Position numbers and translations under genes: made by a program. Below are positions 36,947 through 46,855 of a stretch of 64,000 bases of DNA, one piece after another. Within the stretch, counting starts at the first letter, position 1. Every line of letters starts with the position of its first letter. Source of the DNA: Betaproteobacteria bacterium Ga0077532 (lineage in GTDB: Bacteria; Pseudomonadota; Gammaproteobacteria; Burkholderiales; Ga0077523). The notes beneath the pieces were generated by a model that was not told the DNA's origin, did not search any database, and saw only the letters and a list, made by a program, of their open reading frames with translations. Location: NCBI GenBank assembly GCA_001464895.1, contig LNEE01000062.1, forward strand, positions 1 to 64,000. The letters are read 5' to 3'.

Positions 36947-37237
36947 GTAGGAGGGGCCCATGGCCCCGAAAGCGGTTGATGCATGGAAACGTGTCACCCG
37001 GAACCATCGCTTTCGCGGCCATGGGCCGCTCCTACAAAAAGCGTGGCCGATTCCGAAAGCGGGTGATGCACCACAGCCCCTGTAGGAGGGGCCCATGGCC
37101 CCGAAAGCGGCGAATGCAAGGAAACGCTTCGACCGGAGCAATCGCTTTCGCGGCCATGGGCCGCTCCTACAAAAAGCGTGGCCGATTCCGACAGCGGTTG
37201 ATGCACCACAACCCCTGTAGGAGGGGCCCATGGCCCC
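36947..37237. repeat. 135-bp tandem BIME array
   Basis: REP cores starting GTAGGAGGGGCCCATGGCCC occur at 36947, 37082 and 37217, exactly 135 bp apart. Between them lies a core in the other orientation (CGCTTTCGCGGCCATGGGCC, then GCTCCTAC) and a spacer containing AAAAAGCGTGGCCGATTCCG. This alternation of forward and reverse palindromes is the BIME pattern. The third unit is cut after its first core by the 161-bp element. Frames through it are not genes. Confidence 0.85.
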
Positions 37238-37398
37238 ATGGCACTACCTTAAGGGAAAAGTCGTCGCGGCCTCCCTACGAAGAGAGGTCTGGCGGCCTCG
37301 CGCTTTCGACATGGTGGTGTCTGAAACCCGGAGTTCCGCCGCGTTGCGCACGCCGCCAGACGGGAAAATCTCGCTGCGGGGGCTTAAGGTAGTGCCAT
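37238..37398. mobile_element. 161-bp MITE with perfect 16-bp TIRs and 14-bp target duplication
   Basis: The ends are ATGGCACTACCTTAAG and its exact reverse complement. On both sides stands the same 14 bp, GGGCCCATGGCCCC (37224-37237 and 37399-37412). Deleting the element and one copy rebuilds an intact REP core followed by GAAAGCGG, as in the neighbouring units, so this is a true insertion. An inner hairpin, GTCTGGCGGC/GCCGCCAGAC, is present. No coding capacity. The long target duplication suggests an IS4-like transposase acting in trans; the family is inference. Confidence 0.85.
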
Positions 37399-37401
37399 GG
37401 G

Positions 37402-37850
37402 CCCATGGCCCCGAAAGCGGTGGATGGAAGATAGCGTGGTCCATTCCGACAGCGGGTGGCGGACCACGGGGGATATACAAGGGGCCCTCCCCTTGTTGGT
37501 ACACCCCGCGGCCAAGCCGCCGCGGGCCGTCAGGCCCGAGAGGCAGCCCATGGCCCCGAAAGCAGTGGATGGAAGAATGCGTGGCCGATTCCGATAGCGG
37601 ATGGCGGACCACGGGGGATATACAAGGGGCCTTCCCCTTGTTGGTACACCTCGCGGCCAAGCCGCCGCGGGCCGTCAGGCCCGAGAGGCGGCCCACGGCC
37701 CCGAAAGCGGTGGATGGAAGAAAGCGTGGTCCATTCCGGCAGCGGATGGCGGACCACGGGGGATATACAAGGGGCCCTCCCCTTGTTGGTACACCCCGCG
37801 GCCAAGCCGCCGCGGGCCGTCAGGCCCGAGAGGCGGCCCATGGTCCCGAA
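37402..37850. repeat. 145-bp tandem repeat array
   Basis: CCCATGG/CCCACGG-type cores at 37402, 37547, 37692 and 37837 mark three full units of exactly 145 bp plus a partial one. Each unit holds a hairpin CAAGGGG/CCCCTTG, followed by CGGGCC/GGCCCG, and ends in a REP half-core. The same pair of hairpins occurs once, inverted, at 24806-24900. Units differ by only a few bases, so the amplification is recent. Apparent proteins here are artefacts. Confidence 0.85.
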
Positions 37851-37905
37851 CCCGAGCGCCATGCAGAGCGCCAGGTGGATGCTCCCAAGCGCGCGGCTCA
37901 TTTCC

Positions 37906-37928
37906 GTTACTTGCATGATGAAAGTGAC
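37906..37928 (+). promoter_or_regulatory. Candidate HxlR operator
   Basis: GTTACTT at 37906 and AAGTGAC at 37922 form an imperfect inverted repeat (six of seven) about 20 bp before the HxlR start codon. HxlR proteins usually bind such a site in their own promoter. Short, so only suggestive. Confidence 0.35.
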
Positions 37929-37946
37929 TCGCGTACGGTACCGAAC

Positions 37947-38501
37947 ATGGAACGTACCGCCTTCTCCGCCATGTCCTGCCCTGTCGCCCGCGCCCTCGAC
38001 CGTGTAGGCGAGTGGTGGAGCATCCTCATACTTCGTGATGCCCTCCATGGACTGACGCGCTTCGACCAGTTTCAGGAGAGCCTCGGCATTGCGCCGAACA
38101 TGCTGTCGCGGCGCTTGAAGGCGCTGGTCGAGGCCGGCATGCTCGAACAGCGCCTCTACTGCGAGCGACCGCCTCGCCACGAGTACGTCCTGACGGATCG
38201 CGGACGCGAGTTCCGCGCGGTACTGGTGGCGCTGTATGCCTGGGGCAGCAAGCACTTCTCGCCGGAGGGCGCGAGCGTCCTCCTGATCGACACCGAGACG
38301 GGGCGTGTTGCCGACCCGGTCTTGGTCGACCGCGCCAGCGGCCGCCCCATACTCGACCCGTCGTTTGCATTCGCCCCAGGGCCTACGGCGACCGATGGCG
38401 TGCGTCGCCGGCTCGCCGCCAGCCCCTGGGGCGTCGTGACGGCACCCACCAAGACGACCGCCAAGCCGGTTCGGCGCCGGTCCAGGTCAAAGCCGGCGTG
38501 A
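37947..38501 (+). CDS. HxlR-family transcriptional regulator
   Basis: 184 residues from the ATG at 37947. MSCPVARALDRVGEWWSILI is the HxlR N-terminus, with the cysteine that often senses electrophiles. LRDALHGLTRFDQFQESLGI and APNMLSRRLKALVEAGMLEQ are the winged helix. About 60 residues follow the usual ~115-residue family length, ending in a basic tail (KPVRRRSRSKPA) that may bind DNA. The stop overlaps the GTG of the MATE gene, so the regulator and pump form one operon. Confidence 0.9.
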   Translation: MERTAFSAMSCPVARALDRVGEWWSILILRDALHGLTRFDQFQESLGIAPNMLSRRLKALVEAGMLEQRLYCERPPRHEYVLTDRGREFRAVLVALYAWGSKHFSPEGASVLLIDTETGRVADPVLVDRASGRPILDPSFAFAPGPTATDGVRRRLAASPWGVVTAPTKTTAKPVRRRSRSKPA

Positions 38502-39943
38502 CCGCGCCCATCGCCCCGGCGCACGGCGCCCCTGCCGCGATGGCACCGCGCACCCGCATGCTGCTCGAGGGGCGCATCGGCACGACGCTCCTGCGGCTCG
38601 CGTGGCCCAACGTCCTCGTGATGCTGGCGCAGGCGTCCACCGGGCTGATCGAGACGTGGTTCGTGTCGCGTCTCGGCACCGACGCCCTGGCGGGGATGGC
38701 GCTCGTGTTCCCCGGATTCATGATGATGCAGATGCTCTCGGGCGGGGCCGTGGGTGGCGCGATCTCGTCCGCGACCGCGCGTGCGCTCGGTGCCGGACGT
38801 CGTGACGATGCGAACGATCTCGTGTGGCACGCGATCCTGGTGAACGGGGCGCTCGGACTCCTCTCCTCGGTGGCAGTGCTTGCCGGCGGTCCCTGGCTCT
38901 ACCGTGTGATGGGCGGGACGGGCGGTTCTCTTGATGCTGCGCTCGCCTACTCGAACGTCGTCTTCGCCGGCGTTGTGCTCGTATGGGTCGCGAACGCCCT
39001 CGCGAGCGTGATCCGTGGCACCGGCAACATGCTCGTTCCCTCGGTCGCGATCTGCGCGGGTGTGGCGTTGCTGGTGCCGCTCTCGCCGGTCCTCATCTTC
39101 GGCTTCGGAGGGATCCCAGCGATGGGCATCGCCGGTGGCGGGATCGCTGTCGTGGTGACGACGGCACTGACCACTGTGGTGCTCGCGTGGTACCTCTGGT
39201 CCGGCCGCAGTGTGCTGCGGCCGCGCTTTCCGACACTGCGATGGACGTTCTTCGCGGACATCCTCCGCGTCGGCGCTGCCGGCTCGATCAGCACCGTGCT
39301 GACGACGCTGGTGTTCGCGCTCACCACGGCGGTGGTCGGCAGGGCCGCCGGGCCGGACGCGGTGGCCGGCTATGGCACGGGCGCGCGTCTGGAGTACCTG
39401 TTGATCCCGCTCGTGTTCGGGCTCGGCGCACCGCTCGTCGCGCTGGTCGGGACGAACATGGGCGCGGGCAATAATCGGCGCGCCCTGCGCATCTCCCTGA
39501 TCGGCGCCACGTTCGCCTTCGTGCTGACCGAGACCATCGGCATCGCTGCAGCCCTGTGGCCCGGGGCCTGGCTCGGTCTCTTCGGCGACGACCCGCGCAT
39601 GCTGGAGACCGGCAGCGCATACCTGCGCATCGTGGGCCCGACGTATGGATTCTTCGGGCTCGGACTGTCGCTGTACTTCGCCTCGCAGGGAGCCGGTCGG
39701 TTGCTGTGGCCGCTGCTCGGCGGATTCGTGCGCCTCGTCATTGCCGCCGGTGGCGGTGCGCTGGCACTGCATCTGACCGGTTCGCTGCAGGCCGTCTTCT
39801 GGGCGCTGGCGACCGGGCTCGTGGCCTACGGCTTCATCGTCGTCATCGCGATCGGACGCGGCGTCTGGTTCGAACCCGCACAACGCGCAGGCCTCGCACC
39901 GCTCCAGCGGCGTCCACATCACAGGAGTGCATCGCATGGGTAA
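38498..39943 (+). CDS. MATE-family efflux transporter
   Basis: 481 residues from the GTG at 38498 (GTGA overlap with hxlR). Twelve membrane segments in two MatE halves. Motifs: LAWPNVLVMLAQASTGLIET, WFVSRLGTDALAGMALVF and, in the second half, VGAAGSISTVLTTLVFALTT and ALVGTNMGAGNNRRALR. MATE pumps expel cationic drugs or other compounds using Na+ or H+. Co-transcription with a Cys-bearing HxlR regulator suggests induction by a toxic electrophile or quinone. Confidence 0.92.
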   Translation: MTAPIAPAHGAPAAMAPRTRMLLEGRIGTTLLRLAWPNVLVMLAQASTGLIETWFVSRLGTDALAGMALVFPGFMMMQMLSGGAVGGAISSATARALGAGRRDDANDLVWHAILVNGALGLLSSVAVLAGGPWLYRVMGGTGGSLDAALAYSNVVFAGVVLVWVANALASVIRGTGNMLVPSVAICAGVALLVPLSPVLIFGFGGIPAMGIAGGGIAVVVTTALTTVVLAWYLWSGRSVLRPRFPTLRWTFFADILRVGAAGSISTVLTTLVFALTTAVVGRAAGPDAVAGYGTGARLEYLLIPLVFGLGAPLVALVGTNMGAGNNRRALRISLIGATFAFVLTETIGIAAALWPGAWLGLFGDDPRMLETGSAYLRIVGPTYGFFGLGLSLYFASQGAGRLLWPLLGGFVRLVIAAGGGALALHLTGSLQAVFWALATGLVAYGFIVVIAIGRGVWFEPAQRAGLAPLQRRPHHRSASHG

Positions 39944-40676
39944 ACCCACCGCCATCGTCGTCGGGGTCGGCGCAGAGCAAGGCCTCGGCGCCGCAGTCTG
40001 CCGCCGCGCCGCGCGCGAAGGCCATCACGTGTTCGTTGCCGGCCGTACGGCGTCGAAGATCGACCAGGTAGTCGCGACGATCCGGGCCAGTGGCGGAAGC
40101 GCCGAGGCCGTCGTCACCGACACCACCGTCGAGACGGACGTGATCGCCCTCTTCGACCACGCGATGACCACGCGCGCGGGCTACGAAGCCCCCGATCTCG
40201 TCGTCTACAACGCGGGCAACAATCGCATGCTGGACTTCCGCGAGCTCTCGGCTTCGAGCTTCGAAGACTACTGGCGGGTGGGCTGCTTCGGCGGCTTCCT
40301 CGTGGGCCGCGAGGCTGCGCGGCGTCTCGTCCCGCTCGCCCGTGGCACCGTCATCTTCACCGGCGCGTCGGGCAGCCTGCGCGGCAGACCGGGTTTCGCG
40401 CACTTCGCCGCCGCCAAGGCGGGCCTGCGGATGATCAGCCAGAGCATGGCCCGCGAGTACGGCCCGCTGGGCATCCATGTGGCGCACGTCGTCATCGACG
40501 GCGGCATCGACGGCGAGCGGCTGCGCACGCGGGCGCCCGACATGGTGAAGGCCCGCGGCGAGGACGGACTGCTCGCCGTGGATGCCATCGCCGAGACCTA
40601 CTGGCACATCCACACGCAGCCCCGCTCCGCGTGGGCGCAGGAGATCGATCTGCGCCCGTTCAAGGAAGCGTTCTGA
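39936..40676 (+). CDS. Short-chain dehydrogenase/reductase, atypical active site
   Basis: 246 residues from the ATG at 39936, eight bases after ACAGGAG and overlapping the MATE stop by eight bases. The Rossmann fold is clear (VVGVGAEQGLGAAVCRRAAR; VVYNAGNN at residues 89-96). The catalytic segment reads SGSLRGRPGFAHFAAAKAGL: the Lys is present (161), but the Tyr of the YxxxK motif is Phe157. This family of SDRs may be a weak reductase or act by another residue. The operon with the pump suggests detoxification. Confidence 0.88.
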   Translation: MGKPTAIVVGVGAEQGLGAAVCRRAAREGHHVFVAGRTASKIDQVVATIRASGGSAEAVVTDTTVETDVIALFDHAMTTRAGYEAPDLVVYNAGNNRMLDFRELSASSFEDYWRVGCFGGFLVGREAARRLVPLARGTVIFTGASGSLRGRPGFAHFAAAKAGLRMISQSMAREYGPLGIHVAHVVIDGGIDGERLRTRAPDMVKARGEDGLLAVDAIAETYWHIHTQPRSAWAQEIDLRPFKEAF

Positions 40677-40722
40677 GCGCCTGCGCGCCTCTGCCCCCCG
40701 AGGAAACCCGCAGCACGCATCG

Positions 40723-40753
40723 CCCGGCCAGGTCTCGAGGAGACCTGGCCGGG
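40723..40753. terminator. Bidirectional terminator hairpin
   Basis: A perfect 13-bp stem, CCCGGCCAGGTCT with AGACCTGGCCGGG, around a five-base loop, lies in the 109-bp gap between the convergent SDR and metzincin genes. No T-tract, but position and length support termination in both directions. Confidence 0.7.
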
Positions 40754-40785
40754 ATTGCCTGCGTCACCTGCGGCGCCGCTGACGC

Positions 40786-41541
40786 TCAGTCAACGTCGTC
40801 GTCCTGGCGACTGGCAAGCTTGGCAGCCTTCCGCCTCGCCTTCGCCAACTCGTCGGCCGTGAGCGCATAGCCGGGAAACCGCCCCCCCATCAGCAGGCCG
40901 TCGACCGTGTCGCGCTTGTCAGGGTGCCGAAGCCCGAGCACGTGGCCGAGTTCATGTGCGACGGTGCGGCTGAGCGACCCGCGGACGAACGCACCGGGTT
41001 CGTTCAGCTGGAACCGCTCCGGCGCGCGGCGCCCCTTCGATGCCTTGTCGGTCCACTGCGCCACGAACACGCGCCGCAGACTGCGCTTGGTGTTGCCCTG
41101 CGACGCCTCGCCGAGGTAGGGCACGAGGTAGACATCCACGGTCCCCCCATCGGGGGACGCGAAACCGATGAGCTCGCCCAGGTGCCGGATGCGCTCGGGG
41201 TCGGACTCGCCGTCGATGTCGCGCCGGGCGGTGACCACGGCGTCGATGCGCTCGCGGAAATCCGCCGGCGTGCGCGTCGACGTCGGACCCACGGCGTCGA
41301 GCCGGAAGGCGATGTCGGCCGCCCGCCAGATCCGGTTCACCTCCGGCACGATCACGTCGCGCACCTGCTGCTCGGTCACCCAGGACTGCATCGCGAGCCC
41401 TTCCTTCGGCATCACGAGATCGCGGACGATGTGGACGCGGACCGGCACGGTGATCGTCGGTGCTGCATGCGCGACACCGACGATCGCGAGCGAGATCGTG
41501 GTGAGGAATTGCGCAACGGCAGTGAAAGGGTGCATCGCCAT
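40786..41541 (-). CDS. Secreted metzincin-type zinc metalloprotease
   Basis: 251 residues. The signal peptide ends about VAHAA (residue 27). The zinc site HELGHVLGLRHPD (His196, Glu197, His200, His206) is the extended metzincin motif HExxHxxGxxH, and DGLLMGG gives a Met-turn candidate at Met218. The pro-like N-terminal region contains VTEQQVRDVIVPEVNRIWRA, a pattern often seen in M10/M12-like secreted bacterial proteases. There is no RTX or C-terminal secretion signal, so it probably stays in the periplasm or leaves by the type II route. The substrate is unknown. Confidence 0.85.
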   Translation of the reverse strand: MAMHPFTAVAQFLTTISLAIVGVAHAAPTITVPVRVHIVRDLVMPKEGLAMQSWVTEQQVRDVIVPEVNRIWRAADIAFRLDAVGPTSTRTPADFRERIDAVVTARRDIDGESDPERIRHLGELIGFASPDGGTVDVYLVPYLGEASQGNTKRSLRRVFVAQWTDKASKGRRAPERFQLNEPGAFVRGSLSRTVAHELGHVLGLRHPDKRDTVDGLLMGGRFPGYALTADELAKARRKAAKLASRQDDDVD

Positions 41542-41845
41542 GGTCGGTGCCTGGGACGAGGGACGTGCTGCGTGATCGACGCCGCCCGGATCGCCTTGAG
41601 TGCGCTTCCACGTATCGGCCGCATCGGGAGCAAGGGGCTGCGCCGAGTCCAGCGCGGGTGGTCGAGGGGCACGTCCACGGTTCGTGGATCGTCGGTCGAA
41701 TTGATTTGCAGCAATTCCCAGTGCTTACGCTGCAGAGAGAATCCTCCGTAGGTAGAGCACCCAGAACGCGCGCCACCGCGCACCCCACGCCGGGGTTCGT
41801 CGGTCGCGCGGTCCTCGGGGCCGTGGACGAGGGAGGAAGCCCACC
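41542..41845. promoter_or_regulatory. Divergent 304-bp intergenic region
   Basis: No gene seen. It must hold the promoters of the metzincin (minus) and the five-gene dehydrogenase operon (plus). Two palindromes stand out: TCCACG/CGTGGA at 41674-41688 and GAATTG/CAATTC at 41698-41717, the latter in the most AT-rich part. Either may be an operator. A good GGAGGAAG ribosome site precedes the GTG at 41846. Confidence 0.45.
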
Positions 41846-43609
41846 GTGCGTACCGATGTCATCCGCAAGTCCGTCGCTGCCCTGCGCGTCGAGCCGAATC
41901 TGAAAGCCGGCGACATGGCCGGTGCGTCGTTCTCCTGGGCGGGCATCCGCGACGAACTCGGTGTGTCTCCCGGCAGCCCCATGAACATCGGGCAGCTGGC
42001 CGTGGACCGGCACGCGCACGGGGACGCCGGTACGCGCACGGCGTTCCGCTTCCTGCCCGTCGAGGGCGCCCCTCGCGACGTGTCGTACGCCGAACTCGCA
42101 CGGCTCTCGAACCGCTTCGCGAACGCGCTTCGGTCCCTGGGCGTCGGCCGGGGGGAACGCGTCTTCGTGCTCGCCGGGCGCATCCCCGAGCTGTACGTGG
42201 CCGTGCTAGGCGCGCTGAAGAACGGCAGCGTCGTGTCGCCGCTGTTCTCGGCGTTCGGCCCCGATCCCATCGCCACGCGCATCCGCATCGGCGAGTGCCG
42301 GGTTATGGTGACCACGGCCGGGATCTTCGCGCGGAAGCTCGCCGCGCTCCGCGAGTCGTTGCCCTCCCTCCAGCATGTGCTCGTGGTTCCCGAACCGGAT
42401 GGCACGCCAGTGCCGGCCGGTACGCTGGACCTGGCGGAGCTCATGGCCGCTGCCTCGGACGAGTTCACTGTTGTTCCCACCGGACCCGAGGATCCGGCGC
42501 TGCTGCATTTCACCAGCGGCACCACCGGCACGCCGAAGGGCGCACTGCACGTGCACGAAGCGGCGCTCACGCACTTTGCAACGGGCCGTCACGCCCTCGA
42601 CCTGCACGCCGACGACATCTTCTGGTGCACAGCGGACCCGGGCTGGGTGACGGGCATGTCGTACGGCATCCTCGCGCCGCTGCTGCACGGCGTGACCAGC
42701 ATCGTGGACGAAGCCGATTTCGACGCCGAACGCTGGTACCGCATCCTCGAGGCGCAGCGGGTGAGCGTCTGGTACACGGCACCCACGGCGATCCGCATGC
42801 TGATGAAGGCCGGACCAGAGCTGCGACGGCGCTTCGACTTCCCGCAGCTGCGTTTCGTGGCAAGCGTCGGAGAACCGCTCAACCCCGAGGCCGTGTGGTG
42901 GGGTGAGGAGGTGCTGGGCCTCCCGATCCACGACAACTGGTGGCAGACCGAGACGGGCGGCATCATGATCGCGAACCTCGCCGCGTTCGACATCAAGCCA
43001 GGGTCCATGGGCCTGCCGCTGCCGGGCGTGGACGCGCTGATCGTGCGGCACGCTGACGACGGCCAGGTGGAAATCGTCCAGCAGCCGGACACGGTCGGCG
43101 AACTCGCGCTGCGCGGCCGCTGGCCGTCCCTGTTCCGCGCCTATCTCGGCCAGGACGAGCGCTATCGGAAGTGCTTCGCCGGCGACCTGTACCTGACCGG
43201 TGATCTCGCGCGGCGCGATGCCGACGGCCACTTCTGGTTCGTGGGGCGTAGCGACGACGTCATCAAGTCGTCCGGCCACCTCATCGGTCCCTTCGAGATC
43301 GAGAGCGTGCTGCTCGAGCACCCGGCGGTGGCGGAGGCCGGCGTCATCGGCAAGCCTGACCCGACGGTGGGCGAGGTCGTGAAGGCCTTTGTCTCGCTGA
43401 AGCCCGGCTTCGAACCCGATGACGCGCTTCGGCGCCAGCTGCTGGGCCACGCACGGAAGCGCCTGGGGGCGGCGGTGGCGCCGAAGGAGATCGCCTTCCT
43501 GCCGACGCTGCCGCGCACGAGAAGCGGGAAGATCATGCGGCGGCTGCTGAAGGCGCGGGAGCTGGGTCTGCCGGAAGGCGACACCTCCACGCTGGAGGCT
43601 GGCGCATGA
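41846..43609 (+). CDS. acsA: Acetyl-CoA-synthetase-like AMP-forming ligase
   Basis: 587 residues from the GTG at 41846. ANL-superfamily motifs: [20 protein letters not shown] (A3 P-loop), [14 protein letters not shown] (A5; the NWWQTETG form is that of acetyl/propionyl-CoA synthetases), [20 protein letters not shown] (A7/A8) and [16 protein letters not shown] (A10, catalytic Lys). It activates acetate or a related short acid with ATP and transfers it to CoA. Shorter than the ~650-residue Acs. First gene of the operon. With an acyl carrier protein at the operon end, a non-CoA acceptor is also conceivable. Confidence 0.88.
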   Translation: MRTDVIRKSVAALRVEPNLKAGDMAGASFSWAGIRDELGVSPGSPMNIGQLAVDRHAHGDAGTRTAFRFLPVEGAPRDVSYAELARLSNRFANALRSLGVGRGERVFVLAGRIPELYVAVLGALKNGSVVSPLFSAFGPDPIATRIRIGECRVMVTTAGIFARKLAALRESLPSLQHVLVVPEPDGTPVPAGTLDLAELMAAASDEFTVVPTGPEDPALLHFTSGTTGTPKGALHVHEAALTHFATGRHALDLHADDIFWCTADPGWVTGMSYGILAPLLHGVTSIVDEADFDAERWYRILEAQRVSVWYTAPTAIRMLMKAGPELRRRFDFPQLRFVASVGEPLNPEAVWWGEEVLGLPIHDNWWQTETGGIMIANLAAFDIKPGSMGLPLPGVDALIVRHADDGQVEIVQQPDTVGELALRGRWPSLFRAYLGQDERYRKCFAGDLYLTGDLARRDADGHFWFVGRSDDVIKSSGHLIGPFEIESVLLEHPAVAEAGVIGKPDPTVGEVVKAFVSLKPGFEPDDALRRQLLGHARKRLGAAVAPKEIAFLPTLPRTRSGKIMRRLLKARELGLPEGDTSTLEAGA

Positions 43610-44646
43610 GCGACACCGCCACCACCCCGAACCCCGTGCCCGATCCGCCGACCGGACCGGTGCCCTTCGATCGCGAACTCGCGCTCGGCCTGCTCCACGA
43701 CATGCTGCGCGTGCGACGCATGGAGGAGAAGTGCGCCGAGCTGTACGGCAGCGGGAGCATCCGTGGCTTCCTGCACTTGTACATCGGCGAGGAGGCGGTG
43801 GCCGCCGGCGTGATGCGCGCGTTGCGGCCCGAAGACAACATTCTCGCCACCTATCGCGAGCACGGCCATGCATTGCTGCGCGGCGTGTCGATGGCAGCGA
43901 TCATGGCCGAGATGTTCGGGAAGCAGGAGGGCTGCTCCCGCGGCCGCGGCGGATCGATGCACCTGTTCGACGCCGCCACGCACTTCTACGGCGGCAACGC
44001 CATCGTGGGTGGTGCCCTGCCCCTGGCTGTGGGTCTCGCGCTGGCCGCGAAGATGCAGGGTCGGCAGTGCATCACGGCCTGCTTCTTCGGGGAGGGCGCC
44101 ATGGCGGAGGGCGCATTCCACGAGTCGATGAACCTCGCTGCCCTGTGGGAGCTGCCGGTGCTCTTCTGCTGCGAGAACAACCGCTACGCCATGGGCACGG
44201 CACTGGACCGCTCGGAGTCGCAGACCGATCTCACGGCCAAGGCGGCGTCCTATCGCGTGGCCACCGAAACAGTGGACGGCATGGATGTGGTCGCGGTGCA
44301 CGAGGCCGCGCAGCGGGCTGCCGCTTTCGTGCGCGACAGCGGGTCGCCGATGTTCGTCGAGTTCCAGACCTACCGCTTCCGTGCGCACTCCATGTTCGAC
44401 CCCGAGCTGTACCGCGACCGGGCCGAGGTCGAGGCATGGAAGACACGCGGGCCGATCCACACGTACACGGCGCGGCTGAAGGCCCAGGGACTGCTCACCG
44501 AGGCGGACTTCCTTGCGCTGGACGACGCGGTCGGCGCGGAGGTGCGGCGCGCGGTGGCATTCGCAGAGGCCGGCACCTGGGAACCCGTGGCGGATCTCGC
44601 GAGGGATGTCTGCACGCCTGCGCCCGGGACGGGAGACGCATCATGA
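43606..44646 (+). CDS. 2-oxoacid dehydrogenase E1 component, alpha subunit
   Basis: 346 residues; ATGA overlap with the ligase gene. Thiamine-diphosphate enzyme of the PdhA/AcoA type: [50 protein letters not shown] and the ThDP-binding stretch [20 protein letters not shown] followed by [21 protein letters not shown] is the usual C-terminal phospho-loop region. It decarboxylates pyruvate, acetoin or a similar substrate, together with the beta subunit next to it. Confidence 0.93.
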   Translation: MSDTATTPNPVPDPPTGPVPFDRELALGLLHDMLRVRRMEEKCAELYGSGSIRGFLHLYIGEEAVAAGVMRALRPEDNILATYREHGHALLRGVSMAAIMAEMFGKQEGCSRGRGGSMHLFDAATHFYGGNAIVGGALPLAVGLALAAKMQGRQCITACFFGEGAMAEGAFHESMNLAALWELPVLFCCENNRYAMGTALDRSESQTDLTAKAASYRVATETVDGMDVVAVHEAAQRAAAFVRDSGSPMFVEFQTYRFRAHSMFDPELYRDRAEVEAWKTRGPIHTYTARLKAQGLLTEADFLALDDAVGAEVRRAVAFAEAGTWEPVADLARDVCTPAPGTGDAS

Positions 44647-45665
44647 GTACGAAGGCCGGAACGCAGGAAGGCGTGCACGCGGGCACCGTGCGCATCACGT
44701 ACCGCCAGGCGGTGCACGACGCCATGCACGAGGCACTGACGCGCGACCCGCGCGTGTTCCTGATGGGCGAGGACGTCGGCTGCTACGGCGGCACCTACGC
44801 GTTCAGCAAGGGGTTTCTCGAGGCCTTCGGACCGGAGCGCATCCGCGACACGCCGCTGTCGGAACTCGGGTTCGTGGGGGCCGGCGTCGGTGCGGCGCTG
44901 GGTGGGATGCGCCCGATCGTCGAGGTGATGACGGTCAACTTCAGCCTGCTGGCGCTGGACCAGATCGTCAACAACGCCGCGCTCTACCGGCACATGTCCG
45001 GCGGGCAGTTCAGCGTGCCGCTGGTGGTGCGCATGGCCACCGGTGCGGGCCGGCAGCTGGCGGCCCAGCACTCGCACAGCCTGGAGGGCTGGTACGCGCA
45101 CATCCCCGGCATCCGCGTGCTGGCACCCGCGACGGTGGAAGACGCGCGGGGCATGCTCTGGCCCGCGCTGCTCGATCCCGATCCGGTGGTGATCTTCGAG
45201 CATGCGCAGCTCTTCAACATGGAAGGCGATCTCCCGCAGCCCTTCACGGCCGACATCGAACACGCGATCGTGCGCCGCGAGGGCAGTGATGTGAGCCTGA
45301 TCACTTCAGGGGGCAGTCTGTGGAAGACGCTCGACGCGGCGGTGCAACTCGCCACTGCCGGCATCAGCGCCGAGGTTGTCGACCTGCGGGTGCTCCGCCC
45401 GCTCGACCTGCCGACGGTGGCCGCGTCCGTGCGCAAGACCCACCGGGCGGTGATCGTCGACGAGGGCTGGCGAACCGGCGGCCTCTCCGCGGAGATCGCC
45501 GCAAGCATCACGGAGCACGCGTTCTTCGACCTGGACGCACCGCCAGTGCGGGTGTGCGGTGCGGAGGTGCCGATCCCCTACGCGAAGCACCTCGAGGACG
45601 CGGCCCTGCCGCAGGTGCCGCAGATCGTGGCGGCGGCGATGCAGTTGATGGGGAGGACCCGATGA
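44643..45665 (+). CDS. 2-oxoacid dehydrogenase E1 component, beta subunit
   Basis: 340 residues; ATGA overlap. [20 protein letters not shown] and [20 protein letters not shown] open the Transket_pyr domain. [20 protein letters not shown] and [20 protein letters not shown] are highly conserved in PdhB/AcoB. The C-terminal Transketolase_C part has [20 protein letters not shown] and [10 protein letters not shown]. Pairs with the alpha subunit as a heterotetramer. Confidence 0.93.
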   Translation: MSTKAGTQEGVHAGTVRITYRQAVHDAMHEALTRDPRVFLMGEDVGCYGGTYAFSKGFLEAFGPERIRDTPLSELGFVGAGVGAALGGMRPIVEVMTVNFSLLALDQIVNNAALYRHMSGGQFSVPLVVRMATGAGRQLAAQHSHSLEGWYAHIPGIRVLAPATVEDARGMLWPALLDPDPVVIFEHAQLFNMEGDLPQPFTADIEHAIVRREGSDVSLITSGGSLWKTLDAAVQLATAGISAEVVDLRVLRPLDLPTVAASVRKTHRAVIVDEGWRTGGLSAEIAASITEHAFFDLDAPPVRVCGAEVPIPYAKHLEDAALPQVPQIVAAAMQLMGRTR

Positions 45666-46855
45666 TCGAGTTCAATCTGCCCTCGCTGGGCGCAGACATG
45701 GACGAGGGCACGCTGCTCGAATGGCGAATCACGCCCGGACAGGCCGTGCGGAAGGGCGATATCGTTGCCGTGGTCGACACCACCAAGGCGGCCGTCGACG
45801 TGGAGAGCTGGGTCGAGGGCACGGTGCACCATCTCGTCACCGAGCCTGGCGAGACGATCGCGGTTGGCACCGTGATGGCGTGGTTGCTCGCCCCGGGCGA
45901 AGTGGCCCCCGCCGAGCTTCCAGCCGCCGGGGCGCCCATGGGACAGACCGACGGGCCGGCACTTCCGCAGACGCCACCCACGGAGCACCTGACGCCAGCT
46001 GCGCTGCGGACCCGCATGAGTCCGGTGGCGCGGCGGCGCGCAGAGCAGCTGGGTATCGATCCCGACGCCGTGCACGGTACTGGGCCCGACGGCGCCGTGA
46101 CCCTGAAAGACGTGGAGGCGCTGGCCAGCGCGCGGATCACCCCCCCTCCCGCGGTCGCCGCCGCGCCCAAGGACCGCGCTGCCGAGATGCGCCGCGCCAT
46201 CGCGGCGGCCATGGCCCGCTCGAAACGCGAGATCCCCCACTACTACCTGGCCGAGACGGTGCCCATGCGCAACGCGCTGCAGTGGCTCGCAGCCCACAAC
46301 GCGGCACACCCGGTCACCGAACGGCTGCTGCCCGCGGTGCTCCTGCTGAAGGCCGTGGCTGTGGCGCTCGGCCGCTTTCCGGAGCTGAATGGTCATTTCG
46401 TCGATGGCGAGTACCGGCCCGCCGCCGCGGCGCACATCGGCGTCGCGATCTCGCTTCGACAGGGCGGGCTGATCGCACCTGCGCTGCACGACGTCGGCGC
46501 GAAGCCGCTCGACGCGCTGATGTCAGAACTCGCCGACCTCGTGAAGCGATGCCGCGCCGGCAGCCTGCGGAGTTCTGAGATGTCGGACGCGACAGTCACC
46601 CTGACGAACCTCGGCGATGGCGGTGTCGAGACCGTGTTCGGCGTGATCTACCCGCCCCAGGTGGCGCTGGTGGGCCTCGGGCGCATCGCGGATCGCCCGT
46701 GCGTCGAGAACGGCACCGTGGTGGCCTTACCCGCGCTCACCGCGAGCCTGGCCGCAGACCACCGCGTGAGCGACGGACATCGCGGTGCGCTGTTCCTCGC
46801 CGAGCTGCGCGAGATGCTGCAGCATCCCGATTCCCTGGCAGGAGGCGCATCGTGA
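45662..46855 (+). CDS. Dihydrolipoamide acyltransferase (E2) of a 2-oxoacid dehydrogenase complex
   Basis: 397 residues; ATGA overlap. The lipoyl domain (1-78) has the target Lys42 in [12 protein letters not shown]. An E3-binding domain follows (about 115-155: [20 protein letters not shown] then [12 protein letters not shown]). The acyltransferase core ends with [20 protein letters not shown], holding the HxxxDG catalytic motif. It carries acyl groups from E1 to CoA. No dihydrolipoamide dehydrogenase (E3) is in the operon, so the complex must borrow one. Confidence 0.93.
   Translation: MIEFNLPSLGADMDEGTLLEWRITPGQAVRKGDIVAVVDTTKAAVDVESWVEGTVHHLVTEPGETIAVGTVMAWLLAPGEVAPAELPAAGAPMGQTDGPALPQTPPTEHLTPAALRTRMSPVARRRAEQLGIDPDAVHGTGPDGAVTLKDVEALASARITPPPAVAAAPKDRAAEMRRAIAAAMARSKREIPHYYLAETVPMRNALQWLAAHNAAHPVTERLLPAVLLLKAVAVALGRFPELNGHFVDGEYRPAAAAHIGVAISLRQGGLIAPALHDVGAKPLDALMSELADLVKRCRAGSLRSSEMSDATVTLTNLGDGGVETVFGVIYPPQVALVGLGRIADRPCVENGTVVALPALTASLAADHRVSDGHRGALFLAELREMLQHPDSLAGGAS

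Noticed and set aside
37402-37850. CRISPR array
   Set aside because: The units are 145 bp, nearly identical throughout with no unique spacers, and contain hairpins; no cas genes are near.
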